Below, one piece after another: positions 32,817 to 43,432 of a stretch of DNA of 64,000 bases. The stretch spans positions 658,370-722,369 of the forward strand of contig NZ_LMMO01000001.1 of assembly GCF_001422285.1 (NCBI RefSeq). Reading direction: 5' to 3'. The notes under the pieces were generated by a model. That model saw only the letters and a list, made by a program, of their open reading frames with translations, made no database searches and was not told the DNA's origin. How positions within the stretch are numbered: the stretch's first letter is position 1; each line of letters begins with the position of its first letter. The translations under genes and the position numbers were made by a program. This DNA comes from Frigoribacterium sp. Leaf263 (lineage in GTDB: Bacteria; Actinomycetota; Actinomycetes; Actinomycetales; Microbacteriaceae).

Positions 32817-35366
32817 ATGCGCACAAGCCCCCCGTCCCCATCGAGCACCAGCCAGGGAGGCGGTCGTCGCGTCCGCCGCTTCGCCCTCGTCGGCGCCACC
32901 GTCACCGCACTCGGTCTCGGCACGCTCGTCGCGGTGCCCGCCCAGGCGGCCACCACGACGATCGACATCCTCGGCATCAACGACTTCCACGGGCGTCTCG
33001 CGCAGGAGGCCAGCCCGACGGCCGGGGCCGCGGTCATGGCCGGCAAGGTGAACCAGTTCCGCGCCGCCAACCCGAACACGCTCTTCGTGTCGTCGGGCGA
33101 CAACATCGGCGCCTCGACCTTCACGTCGTTCATCCAGGACGACCAGCCGACCCTCGACGCCCTCAACTCGATGGGCCTCGACGTCAGCACGCCGGGCAAC
33201 CACGAGTTCGACAAGGGCCGCGCCGACTTCGACGACCGCGTCGTGCCGGCCAGCGACTTCCCGTACGTCAGCTCGAACATCCTCGACAGCGCCACGGGCG
33301 AGCCGGTCTACGACCCCTACTACGTCGAAGAGGTCGGCGGCGTGAAGGTCGGGTTCATCGGGGCGATCACCGAGCTGATGCCCGAGCTGGTCAGCCCGGC
33401 CGGCATCGAGGGGCTCGAGTTCGGCGACATCGTCGACTCGGTCAACCTGGCGGCCGCCGAGCTGACCGACGGCGTCGACGACGCCGAGAACGGCGAGGCC
33501 GACGTGCTCGTGCTGCTGGTGCACGAGGGCAACGCGACCGCCGTCGAGGCCGACGCGACCGGCGACTCCGACTTCGCCGACATCGCGAAGAACGTCTCGC
33601 CCGAGGTCGACGCCATCCTCTCGGCGCACACGCACGCCACCTACGACTTCGAGAACATCGTGCCCACCGGCGGCACCGTCCCGCGCCCGATCATCCAGAC
33701 GGGCAGCTACGGCGCGAACCTCAGCCACCTCGAGGTCACCTACGACAGCGTCACCGACCAGGCGTCGGTCACCGGCTCGCTCGTGCCTCTCTACCAGTCG
33801 GCGACACCCGACCCCGCCGTCGCGAAGATCGTCTCCGACGCGGTCGCCGTCGCCGCGGTCGAGGGTCGCAAGCCCATCGGCACGATCACGGCCGACGTCC
33901 TCCGCGCCAAGCAGCTCGACGGCAGCGAGAACCGCGGCGGCGAGTCGACCCTCGGCAACCTCGTCGCGGACGCCCAGCTCGCCGCGACGGTCGAGAACGG
34001 TGCGCAGATCGCGTTCATGAACCCGGGTGGTCTCCGCGCCGACCTGCGCTACGCCTCGAGCGGCGACGCCGCCGTCGACCCCGACGGACGGGTGACCTTC
34101 CAGGAGGCCGCCGCCGTGCAGCCCTTCGCCAACACCCTCGTCGTGTCGACCCTCACGGGTGCTCAGATCCGGCAGACGCTCGAGCAGCAGTGGCAGCCCG
34201 CGGGCTCGTCGCGACCGTTCCTCAAGCTCGGCGTCTCGAAGGGCCTCAGCTACACGTACGACCCGACGGCCGCCGCCGGATCGCGCATCGGTCAGATCCT
34301 GTTCGAGGGTCGCCCCCTCGACGCCGCGGCCAGCTACAAGGTCACGGTCAACTCGTTCCTCGCCTCGGGCGGCGACAACTTCACGGCCCTGAACGGCGCC
34401 TCGTCGAAGGCCGACAGCGGCAAGGTCGACCTGCAGAGCCAGGTGGACTACTTCGCCGCGAACCCGGTCGTCTCGCCCGATCTCGCCCAGCGCGCCGTCG
34501 GCGTGACGAAGACCGCCGCGCCCGAGGGCGGCTTCGCGGCCGGTGACACCGTGTCGCTCGGTCTCTCGTCGCTCCTGTTCAGCAACGGCGGTCCGACCAC
34601 GGGCACCGTCACGGCCTCGATCGACGGCACGACGGTCGGATCGGCCCCCATCGACGGCACCGTCGTCACCGGGACCGACGAGCAGGGTCGCGCCACGCTC
34701 GCGGTGACCGTGCCCGAGGGGCTCGAGCCCGGCACCCGCCAGCTGACGCTCACAGTCGACGGCACCGGGACGACCGTGTCCGTCCCGCTCGAGATCGCCG
34801 CGCCTCCTGCGCTGCCCGTCGAGTCGGTCACGGCGCCCCGCATCTCGGGCGACGCCCGCGTCGGCCGCACCCTCCGGACCGACGGAGGCGCGTGGGACGT
34901 CGACGACGTCACCCGCGCCTACCAGTGGACCCGTGACGGCCAGGCCATCGACGGCGCGACCTCCGACCGGTACCGCCTCGTGGCGGCCGACGCCGGTCGC
35001 TCGATCGCCGTCACCGTGACGGCGACCGCCGAGGGTCGCACCGAGGCCGCGGCGAGCTCGACGTCGGTCACGGTCGACAAGCTGTCGTCGCGCATCCGCG
35101 GCGGGGCCTCGTCGCTCTTCGCGACGTCTCGCCAGTCGGTGAGCTACACGGCCACCGTCACCGGCGCCGTCGCCCCCACCGGCACGGTCGCCGTGCGCGA
35201 CAACGGCCGCACCGTCGGCACCGTCGCGGTCGGGTCCGACGGCCGGGCCACCGTCCCCCTCGGCCGACTCGGCCGCGGCGTCCACCTGCTGACGAGCGAG
35301 TACAGCGGCGACGCCGCCCTCGACGGCTCGGCAGGCGGTCTCTCCGTGGTGATCGTCCTGTTCTAG
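32817..35366 (+). CDS. ushA: Secreted 5'-nucleotidase / 2',3'-cyclic phosphodiesterase with Ig-like C-terminus
   Basis: An 849-residue exported enzyme that frees phosphate and nucleosides from nucleotides. A Tat/Sec-like signal (RRVRRFALVGATVTALGLGTLVAVPAQA) is followed by the metallophosphatase domain (LGINDFHGRL, SSGDNIGAS, GNHEFD, AHTHATYDFEN). Next comes the substrate-specificity domain (NPGGLRADL, PFANTLVVSTLTGAQI, SFLASGGDNF). From about residue 590 there are three beta-rich modules, including an RVGRTLRTDGGAW type and a final Ig-like module (TGTVAVRDNGRTVG). No LPxTG or membrane anchor is visible, so it is probably released or wall-associated. Confidence 0.92.
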   Translation: MRTSPPSPSSTSQGGGRRVRRFALVGATVTALGLGTLVAVPAQAATTTIDILGINDFHGRLAQEASPTAGAAVMAGKVNQFRAANPNTLFVSSGDNIGASTFTSFIQDDQPTLDALNSMGLDVSTPGNHEFDKGRADFDDRVVPASDFPYVSSNILDSATGEPVYDPYYVEEVGGVKVGFIGAITELMPELVSPAGIEGLEFGDIVDSVNLAAAELTDGVDDAENGEADVLVLLVHEGNATAVEADATGDSDFADIAKNVSPEVDAILSAHTHATYDFENIVPTGGTVPRPIIQTGSYGANLSHLEVTYDSVTDQASVTGSLVPLYQSATPDPAVAKIVSDAVAVAAVEGRKPIGTITADVLRAKQLDGSENRGGESTLGNLVADAQLAATVENGAQIAFMNPGGLRADLRYASSGDAAVDPDGRVTFQEAAAVQPFANTLVVSTLTGAQIRQTLEQQWQPAGSSRPFLKLGVSKGLSYTYDPTAAAGSRIGQILFEGRPLDAAASYKVTVNSFLASGGDNFTALNGASSKADSGKVDLQSQVDYFAANPVVSPDLAQRAVGVTKTAAPEGGFAAGDTVSLGLSSLLFSNGGPTTGTVTASIDGTTVGSAPIDGTVVTGTDEQGRATLAVTVPEGLEPGTRQLTLTVDGTGTTVSVPLEIAAPPALPVESVTAPRISGDARVGRTLRTDGGAWDVDDVTRAYQWTRDGQAIDGATSDRYRLVAADAGRSIAVTVTATAEGRTEAAASSTSVTVDKLSSRIRGGASSLFATSRQSVSYTATVTGAVAPTGTVAVRDNGRTVGTVAVGSDGRATVPLGRLGRGVHLLTSEYSGDAALDGSAGGLSVVIVLF

Positions 35367-35399
35367 CGGGTACCGGTCTCGGCGTCCGCGCCGGTCCTC

Positions 35400-35440
35400 A
35401 CGGCCCGTGCCGCACCTCCCGGGGTGTCGGCACGGGCCGT
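35400..35440 (+). terminator. Strong terminator-like hairpin after the 5'-nucleotidase gene
   Basis: ACGGCCCGTGCCG (35400-35412) and CGGCACGGGCCGT (35428-35440) pair perfectly over 13 bp. CACC/GGTG inside the loop can extend the stem. No clear T-tract, as usual in this GC-rich DNA. Confidence 0.75.
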
Positions 35441-35481
35441 TCCGCTGCGCGGACGCCCGCCGGATCGTCAGACGCGAGCCG

Positions 35482-35493
35482 TACCCTCGACGC
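35482..35493 (+). promoter_or_regulatory. -10 element of the CPBP protease gene (leaderless type)
   Basis: TACCCT at 35482-35487, six bases, then GTG at 35494, with no ribosome binding site. Confidence 0.5.
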
Positions 35494-36459
35494 GTGACCG
35501 TCGCCTACCACCGCATGTTCCGCGCGCTGCCGACCTACCGCTGGTACAAGCCCGTGCTCGCGGCGGTGATGGCGGTCGTGTTCTACCTCGTGTTCTCGGG
35601 TGCGGTGGGGCTCGGCATCTCGGCGGTGCTGACGGCCGTCGCGGGCCCGACCGAGGCCGATCGCGTCTTCGGCGCGCTGCGAGCCGACCCGCTCGACGCG
35701 TCCGAGCCGGTGGTCATGCTGCTCAGCCTCGGATCGATCGCCACGATGCTGCCCGCCGTGCTGCTGGCGACGCGTCTCGCCGGGCTCGGCGGGGCGGGTC
35801 GCCTGTCGAGCGTCGCCGGGCGGATGCGCTGGGGCTGGCTCGCCCGATGCATCGTGCCCGCCGTCGTCTTCATGGCGCTGACCCTGCTGCTGAGCAGCGT
35901 CGTCGCGCCCCTGCTCGTCGGCGAGTCGCTCGGGTCCGGCCCGGTGACGACACCGCCCTCCGCGCTCGTCTGGTCGCTGATCATCATCGTGCTGCTCGTG
36001 CCGCTGCAGGCCACGGCCGAGGAGTTCGCGTTCCGCGGCTTCGCCATGCAGGCCCTCGGCTCGTGGATCGCCTGGCCCGTCGTCGCCATCGTCGTGCCGA
36101 CCATCGCCTTCGCGGCCGCCCACGCGTACAACCCCTGGGGTCTCGCCGACGTGGCCGTCTTCGGCGTGGCCGCGGCCTGGCTGACCTGGCGGACGGGCGG
36201 CCTCGAGGCGGCGATCGTCGCGCACGTGCTGAACAACGTCGTCCTCTTCGCGCTGCTGGCGCCGTTCGCCGGCACGCTGTCGAGCGACGGCAGCCCCGTC
36301 GGGCTGATCGTGACGCTCATCACGACGCCGGTCTACCTGTGGCTCGTCCTGCGGGCGTTCGGCCGGTCGGGGGTCGACCGGTCCTCCCCGGACGGCCTCT
36401 CCGGGGCGGCTCTCCCCAGGAGGCGCGGGGCCGGTGAGGCTGTCGGTCGCGCCTCCTAG
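35494..36459 (+). CDS. CPBP-family intramembrane glutamic protease (CAAX/Abi type)
   Basis: A 321-residue membrane protein with about eight helices. The family's EExxxR motif is EEFAFRG (E176, E177), the second His motif is AFAAAHAYNPWG (H210), and HVLNNVV carries the last conserved residues. Members cleave peptides within the membrane or modify bacteriocin/immunity systems; the target here is unknown. The C-terminus is Arg/Ala-rich and formed from an inverted pair of dispersed-motif copies (36418-36457). The GTG at 35494 is the leaderless start. Confidence 0.85.
   Translation: MTVAYHRMFRALPTYRWYKPVLAAVMAVVFYLVFSGAVGLGISAVLTAVAGPTEADRVFGALRADPLDASEPVVMLLSLGSIATMLPAVLLATRLAGLGGAGRLSSVAGRMRWGWLARCIVPAVVFMALTLLLSSVVAPLLVGESLGSGPVTTPPSALVWSLIIIVLLVPLQATAEEFAFRGFAMQALGSWIAWPVVAIVVPTIAFAAAHAYNPWGLADVAVFGVAAAWLTWRTGGLEAAIVAHVLNNVVLFALLAPFAGTLSSDGSPVGLIVTLITTPVYLWLVLRAFGRSGVDRSSPDGLSGAALPRRRGAGEAVGRAS
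36418..36457. repeat. Inverted pair of the dispersed motif at the CPBP/recQ junction
   Basis: AGGAGGCGCG (36418-36427) and CGCGCCTCCT (36448-36457) are perfect 10-bp inverted repeats 20 bases apart. The last base is the first of the CPBP stop codon TAG, which also forms the recQ -10 TAGACT. A hairpin here could separate the two transcripts. Confidence 0.7.
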
Positions 36460-36468
36460 ACTCGCCTG
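36457..36468 (+). promoter_or_regulatory. -10 element of recQ (leaderless type)
   Basis: TAGACT at 36457-36462, six bases, then GTG at 36469. The first three bases of the hexamer are the stop codon of the upstream gene. Confidence 0.5.
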
Positions 36469-38625
<2,157 letters not shown>

Positions 38626-38694
38626 GCCGAGCCGCCGCGGCGCCGGCGCGGCCGGGCCCGGCGCGGACGCGGGGCGGCGCGGACGCGGGGCGGT

Positions 38695-39345
38695 CTAGGA
38701 GCGCGACCGGCGCGACAGCAGCACGAGCGAGAGCGTCGTCAACAGCATCGCCGCCCAGCCGCCTGCGAAGGCGCCGCCGTTCAGCTGCGAGACATAGGCC
38801 CCTGCCAGCATCAGAGCACCGGTGAAGGGGCTGGTCGAGTAGACGAGCGGGATCGTCAGGGCGGGTAGAGCCCCTCCGCGTCGCACGCGCAGGCGCATGG
38901 TCACGATCAGCGCGGTCAAGAAGAACGACAGCAGCGCCGACGACAGATACAGGAGCCGCGCGACCGTCGCCGCCATCGGCCCGAGGTCCGCCTCGCTCAT
39001 CGCCGCGGCACCGGCGACGGCCAGCACGCCGAACAGGCCGTGCACGATCGGCGACAGCAGATACACCGCCCGGCGGACGGGGCCGGGTCGCATCGGGACG
39101 GCGGCGTCCGGCGACTCCGCCGTCGTCGTCCGTGCGCCGAGCGGGTCGTGGCGTCCGTGCGAGTCGAAGCGCGCATGCGTGTCGCGACCACCGTGCCGGT
39201 CGTGACCGCCGTGTGAATCGCGCACCACGCCTCCTCGGCTCGTCGGCTCGTGCCCGGGCGCGCCCGGACCCGCTTCAGCCCTCTGGCTTCTCGCGCCGTC
39301 CATCAGCAGTCGCGACCCCCGCGCTGCCCGTCTCTTCGGTGTCAT
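38695..39345 (-). CDS. Four-helix membrane protein with His/Asp/Arg-rich N-terminal tail
   Basis: A protein of about 216 residues with no family I recognise. Residues about 40-70 are packed with His, Asp, Arg and Gly (HGGHDRHGGRDTHARF), then four hydrophobic segments: LLSPIVHGLFGVLAVAGAAA, RLLYLSSALLSFFLTALIV, IPLVYSTSPFTGALMLAGAY and GGWAAMLLTTLSLVLL. The His-rich tail could bind metal, but no metal genes lie nearby. The start is uncertain: ATG 39345 and ATG 39303 are both possible, and neither has a good ribosome binding site. Confidence 0.6.
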   Translation of the reverse strand: MTPKRRAARGSRLLMDGARSQRAEAGPGAPGHEPTSRGGVVRDSHGGHDRHGGRDTHARFDSHGRHDPLGARTTTAESPDAAVPMRPGPVRRAVYLLSPIVHGLFGVLAVAGAAAMSEADLGPMAATVARLLYLSSALLSFFLTALIVTMRLRVRRGGALPALTIPLVYSTSPFTGALMLAGAYVSQLNGGAFAGGWAAMLLTTLSLVLLSRRSRS

Positions 39346-39826
39346 CCCCACGGGGCGAGCATAGGAGGCACGGTGCACCGCGACAACGCTCCTCGCGGAG
39401 GACACCCGCCCGTGTCGCCCGCATCCCGCCCGCTCGCCCAGCTGATACCCGCAGGTATCACCCGACCGGCTCACCCGCATGAGACGCCGCTCGCCCCATC
39501 GAGCCGCACTCAGCGGCCAGAGGCGCGTGCCGGGGAGGCGAGTGTCCCCGGAGCGTCGGCGCCCGCGTCCCCGCCCCGCAGATCGCGGGCCCTCGCCGGC
39601 GACCAGCCGGCCAGGACGCTCAGCCGGGTCGGCTCCACGAGCAGGGCCAGCGCGCTCGGCAGGGCCCGCGCGACCCGCAGGGCCCTCGCGACCCGCGCGA
39701 CCCGCGCGACCCGGAGGGCCCGCGCGACCAGCGCGACCACAGCACCAGGAGGCGCGGGTCTCCCTCCGAGCGTAGGTTCGACTGACGATCAGGCGGGCTC
39801 CGGCCCCGAGCGGAACGGACGTCACG
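39346..39826. other. Gene-poor 481-bp stretch with low-complexity repeats and a palindrome
   Basis: Between divergent genes. TGATACC-CGCA-GGTATCA (39443-39460) is a perfect 7-bp inverted repeat and possible operator. From about 39640 to 39740 GCGACCCGC and AGGGCCC units recur in a head-to-tail mosaic. A dispersed-motif copy lies at 39748-39756. TAGGTT at 39772-39777 may be the -10 for the dehydrogenase gene. I see no credible coding sequence. Confidence 0.55.
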
Positions 39827-40684
39827 ATGAGGGTCGCAGTACTCGGCACGGGGATCATGGGTCAGGGAGTCGCCCGCTCGCTGCACCGCGAGGGTCATGA
39901 GGTCACGGCCTGGAATCGCACCCGCGAGCGCGCCGAGCCCCTGGCTGCCGACGGCATCACCGTCGTCGACACCGCCGAGGAGGCGGTCGCGGAGGCCGAC
40001 GTCGTGCTGCTCGTGCTCTTCGACGGCGACGCCGTGCTCGAGGTGCTCGACGCTGCGGCGCAGGCCGGCCCCGCCTCCGCCGTCTGGGTGCAGGCGAGCA
40101 CGATCGGTCTCGAGGCGACCTCCCGGGTGGTGGCCCGGGCCGACGAGCTCGGGGTCGACCTGGTCGAGGCGATGATGCTCGGCACGAAGAAGCCCGCCGC
40201 CGACGGCAAGCTGGTCATGCTGGCCGCCGGCCCGACCGCTCTCGTCGAACGGGTCGCTCCGGTGCTCGACGCGATGGGCGCGAAGACCGTCACCGCAGGG
40301 GATCGCGTGGGCGCGGGCACCGCGCTCAAGCTCGCGGCGAACGCCTGGATCGCGAGCGTCACGGCGGCCACGGCGCAGTCGATCGCACTCGCCGAGGGGC
40401 TGGGGCTCGACCCGCAGCTGTTCCTCGACGCCATCTCGGGCGGGCAGTCCGACACCCCGTACGCGCACGTCAAGGGCGCGTCGATGATCGCGGGCGACTA
40501 CCCGGCGCAGTTCGCCCTCGACGGGCTGCGGAAGGACGTCGACCTGATGCGGGCAGCAGCCCCCGGCGCGTCGCTCGACCCGACCCTCCTCGACGCGCTC
40601 GCCGAGGTCTTCGCCGCGGCGTCCGAACGCGGTCACGGCGGGGACGACATCGCGGCGGTCCGAGCAGGATTCACCGCGAGCTAG
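39827..40684 (+). CDS. Beta-hydroxyacid dehydrogenase (3-hydroxyisobutyrate dehydrogenase family)
   Basis: A 285-residue NAD(P)-dependent oxidoreductase. GTGIMGQGVARSL is the Rossmann loop, VWVQASTIGLE corresponds to the substrate-binding segment, and GAGTALKLAANAW holds the catalytic lysine. NRTRERAEPL after beta-2 suggests NADP preference, as in glyoxylate/succinic-semialdehyde reductases. The substrate is not certain. It stands alone. Confidence 0.87.
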   Translation: MRVAVLGTGIMGQGVARSLHREGHEVTAWNRTRERAEPLAADGITVVDTAEEAVAEADVVLLVLFDGDAVLEVLDAAAQAGPASAVWVQASTIGLEATSRVVARADELGVDLVEAMMLGTKKPAADGKLVMLAAGPTALVERVAPVLDAMGAKTVTAGDRVGAGTALKLAANAWIASVTAATAQSIALAEGLGLDPQLFLDAISGGQSDTPYAHVKGASMIAGDYPAQFALDGLRKDVDLMRAAAPGASLDPTLLDALAEVFAAASERGHGGDDIAAVRAGFTAS

Positions 40685-40929
40685 GGTCGCCCGCCGGGTA
40701 TCGCCCGACCGGCCGTGCCGCCTGGCCGACGGTGTCGCCGGGCCGACCGTGTCGCCTCGCTGAGGCCCCGCCGGGCCGACGACACCCACCAGCCGGGCCG
40801 CGCCTCCCTGTGAGACCGCTGCGGAACGCCGACGTGACGTCCGCGGCCGGAATGAGCGCGCCTCCTCGGGGGTTCGTCTCGGGGTGCGCTCCGGCGCGCA
40901 ACGACATCCGTCTTCGAAAGGACTCCCCT

Positions 40930-42015
40930 GTGGACCTGTTCTCCTCCGCCACCTTCGGCGATCTCGTGCTCGCGAACCGCGTCACGATGGCCCCGCTCAC
41001 CCGTGTGCGCGCGAACGCCGACGGCGTGCCGAGCGACCTCCAGGTCGAGCACTACGCGCAGCGCGCCACGATGGGTCTCATCGTGACCGAGGGGACCTGG
41101 CCGACGCAGGAGGGCAAGGCCTACCCGGGTCAGCCCGGCATCGTCACCGACGAGCAGGTCGCCGGCTGGAAGCGCATCGCCGACGCCGTGCACGCCAAGG
41201 GCGGCACCATCGTCATGCAGGTCATGCACGGCGGTCGCGTCTCGCACCCCGAGGTGACCGGCACCGAGCGCATCGTCGCTCCGAGCGCCGTCGCCATCGA
41301 CGGCGTCGTCCGCACCCCCGAGGGCAAGCGCGACTTCCCCGTGCCCCACGCCCTCACCACCGAGGAGGTGCACCAGGCGATCGCCGACATCGTCACCGCC
41401 TCGAAGCGCGCCGTCCTCGAGGCCGGTCTCGACGGCGTCGAGCTGCACAGCGCAAACGGCTACCTGCTGCACGAGTTCCTGTCGCCCGTGTCGAACGTCC
41501 GCACCGACGAGTTCGGCGGCACCCCCGAGAACCGCGCCCGCATCGCCATCGACACCGCCACCGCGGTCGCCGAAGCCATCGGAGCCGGCCGCGTCGGCAT
41601 GCGCATCTCGCCGATGCACAACATCCAGGACGTCGTCGAGACCGACCTCGACGACGTGACCGCGACGTACGACGCGCTCGTCGACGGTCTCGCGCCCCTG
41701 GGGCTCGCCTACCTGAGCGTGCTGCACGCCGACCCGCGGGGCGACCTCGTGCAGCGCCTGCGCCGCCGGTTCGACGGCAACGTCATCACCAACAGCGGCT
41801 TCGGCACGGTCACCGACCTCGCCGAGGCCCGTGATCTGGTCGAGAGCGACTTCGCCGACGCCATCGCCGTGGGACGCCTCGCCATCGCCAACCCCGACCT
41901 CGTCGCCCGCTGGGAGCGCGGCACCGAGCTGAACGAGCCGAACCCGGCCACGTTCTACGGCGAGGGCGCCGAGGGCTACACGGACTACCCCGCGCTCGAG
42001 TCCGCGACGCGCTAG
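40930..42015 (+). CDS. Old Yellow Enzyme-type alkene reductase
   Basis: A 361-residue FMN oxidoreductase that reduces activated C=C bonds, of the NemA/OYE type. N-terminal APLTRVRAN, MQVMHGGRVSHP, and the signature HSANGYLLHEFLSPVSNVRT with FGGTPENRAR are present, with His/Asn as the substrate-binding pair. GTG 40930 with AAAGGA before it. It may detoxify electrophiles. Two copies of the dispersed motif lie in the 245-bp gap upstream (40799, 40857). Confidence 0.92.
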   Translation: MDLFSSATFGDLVLANRVTMAPLTRVRANADGVPSDLQVEHYAQRATMGLIVTEGTWPTQEGKAYPGQPGIVTDEQVAGWKRIADAVHAKGGTIVMQVMHGGRVSHPEVTGTERIVAPSAVAIDGVVRTPEGKRDFPVPHALTTEEVHQAIADIVTASKRAVLEAGLDGVELHSANGYLLHEFLSPVSNVRTDEFGGTPENRARIAIDTATAVAEAIGAGRVGMRISPMHNIQDVVETDLDDVTATYDALVDGLAPLGLAYLSVLHADPRGDLVQRLRRRFDGNVITNSGFGTVTDLAEARDLVESDFADAIAVGRLAIANPDLVARWERGTELNEPNPATFYGEGAEGYTDYPALESATR

Positions 42016-42054
42016 TCGCGACGCGCCTCTCGCACCCCCGCCGCTCGGTCGACT

Positions 42055-42158
42055 GGTCGGAAGGTGCTCTCCGCTTCGCGTGCGAGGGCATCTTCCGACC
42101 ACTCGATCGAGTGGTCGGAAAGTGCCCTCCGCCTCGCGCGCGAGGGCATCTCCTGACC
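42055..42158. repeat. Two hairpin units joined by a perfect 28-bp palindrome
   Basis: Unit 1 (42055-42100) pairs GGTCGGAAGGTGCTCTC with GAGGGCATCTTCCGACC. Unit 2 (42113-42158) repeats it as GGTCGGAAAGTGCCCTC with GAGGGCATCTCCTGACC. The join, 42093-42120, is a perfect gapless palindrome of 14+14 bases, centred in ACTCGATCGAGT. It lies just after the alkene reductase gene and may be a terminator or a REP-like element. Confidence 0.8.
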
Positions 42159-42250
42159 GACGTCCTCGGGCGGGCGCGCTCCCCGGAGGCGCCCGACCGC
42201 CGCCGGATACGATCATCGGGCGGCACCGCATCCGCCGCGAGGAGAAGACC

Positions 42251-43300
42251 GTGACGAACTCGTACCTGCCGCCGCTCTTCGACCAGCTGGCGGCCCGGCT
42301 CCGGCGGGCTCTGCCCGGTGTCGAGATCGACGGGCGCCCCTCCGACTACCTGCCCGGCGGCGCGGCCCTGCGGCTGCGGCTCGGGCACCGGCTCTACCTC
42401 GACCTCGCCGACGACGGGCGCGAGTGGTTCGTCGCCGGCCTCTCGGCCGACGCGGCCGGTGTGACGCCGGTGGCCGAACGCTCGGTCGAGCGGCTCGGGC
42501 TGCCCCTGCACAGCGATCAGGCCGTGGTCGTCGACGCGGTCGTCGCCTCCGTGGGGCGCTGGGTCGAGGCCGTCGGTCCGGATGAGGCGGATGCGCCGGC
42601 CGTCCTCGCTCGCCGACCCGCGCCTCCCGCGATCCCCTCGCCGTCGTCGTTCGGCGCGCCGACCCCCGCCCCGTACATCCCCCGCGATCAGGCGTACGGG
42701 CCCGACGGGCTCTGGCAGCCGTCGCCCGAGGGGTCGCCGAGCCCGTTGCGTCGCCGCCGGCCGCTCGTCGCCGTGGCGGCCGTGGTCGTCATCATCATGC
42801 TCGGGCTGTCGTCGGTCGGTCTCATCCAGGCGGTGCGCGGTGTCGTCGAGGCGGCGTCGAGCAGCGGTCTCCGCGGCGGCTCGGCCGGGCCGGACGGAGG
42901 CGCGGGTGACGGAGGCGCGGGCGGCAGCGGATCGGGCACGCCCGTCGACCAGCTCCGGCTCGGCGACTGCTTCTCGTTCGGCAGCGGCACGACCGGGGGA
43001 GTGGTCGTCGAGGTCGAGCGCGTCGAGTGCACCGTGCCGCACGACAACGAGGTGTTCTTCGAGAGCGAGGCCGCCGCGACGGAGTTCCCCGGCGAGCAGG
43101 CTCTGACCGAGACGTCCGACCAGCTCTGCTTCGAGGCCTTCCCGGACTTCGTCGGGCTCGACTACGAGAGCTCGGTCGTCGAGTACGACTTCCTCCAGCC
43201 GACCGAGGAGGGGTGGCGCGCGGGCGACCGGGTCATCAGCTGCTACGTCTACGTCGAGGGCCGCCTCGTGTCGAGCAGCCTGCGCGGTTTCGGCGGCTGA
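42251..43300 (+). CDS. Membrane protein with septum-formation domain
   Basis: A 349-residue protein. The N-terminal half (about residues 1-115) is a cytoplasmic alpha/beta domain (LPPLFDQLAARLRRALPGVEI...RLYLDLADDG) I do not recognise. A Pro-rich linker leads to one transmembrane helix (VAVAAVVVIIMLGLSSVGL, about 178-196) and a Gly-rich spacer encoded by two direct copies of the dispersed motif (42896, 42911). The extracellular part has LRLGDCF, VECTVPHDNEVFF and DQLCFEAF, the Cys pattern of the actinobacterial septum formation family. GTG 42251 with GAGGAGAAG upstream. Confidence 0.75.
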   Translation: MTNSYLPPLFDQLAARLRRALPGVEIDGRPSDYLPGGAALRLRLGHRLYLDLADDGREWFVAGLSADAAGVTPVAERSVERLGLPLHSDQAVVVDAVVASVGRWVEAVGPDEADAPAVLARRPAPPAIPSPSSFGAPTPAPYIPRDQAYGPDGLWQPSPEGSPSPLRRRRPLVAVAAVVVIIMLGLSSVGLIQAVRGVVEAASSSGLRGGSAGPDGGAGDGGAGGSGSGTPVDQLRLGDCFSFGSGTTGGVVVEVERVECTVPHDNEVFFESEAAATEFPGEQALTETSDQLCFEAFPDFVGLDYESSVVEYDFLQPTEEGWRAGDRVISCYVYVEGRLVSSSLRGFGG

Positions 43301-43304
43301 CCCG

Positions 43305-43368
43305 CCCCGAGGAGGCGCGGCTCGGCCCCGGAGGAGGCGCGGCTCTGCCCCGAGGAGGCGCGGCTCGG
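43305..43368. repeat. Three tandem copies of the dispersed motif
   Basis: CCCCGAGGAGGCGCGGCTCGG (43305-43325), an almost identical unit with CTCTG at its end (43326-43347) and a third (43348-43368), identical to the first. They sit head to tail between the septum-domain gene and the phosphatidyltransferase gene. Confidence 0.85.
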
Positions 43369-43432
43369 CCCCGTAGGATCGATTCACCGAACACGTCGCC
43401 ACCCGGTCGACGCCCGAGCGAGAGGACGCCGC

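Noticed and set aside
39640-39740. Possible small gene or ncRNA in the GCGACCCGC mosaic
   Set aside because: Only low-complexity repeats; no start with a ribosome binding site and no stable conserved-looking fold.
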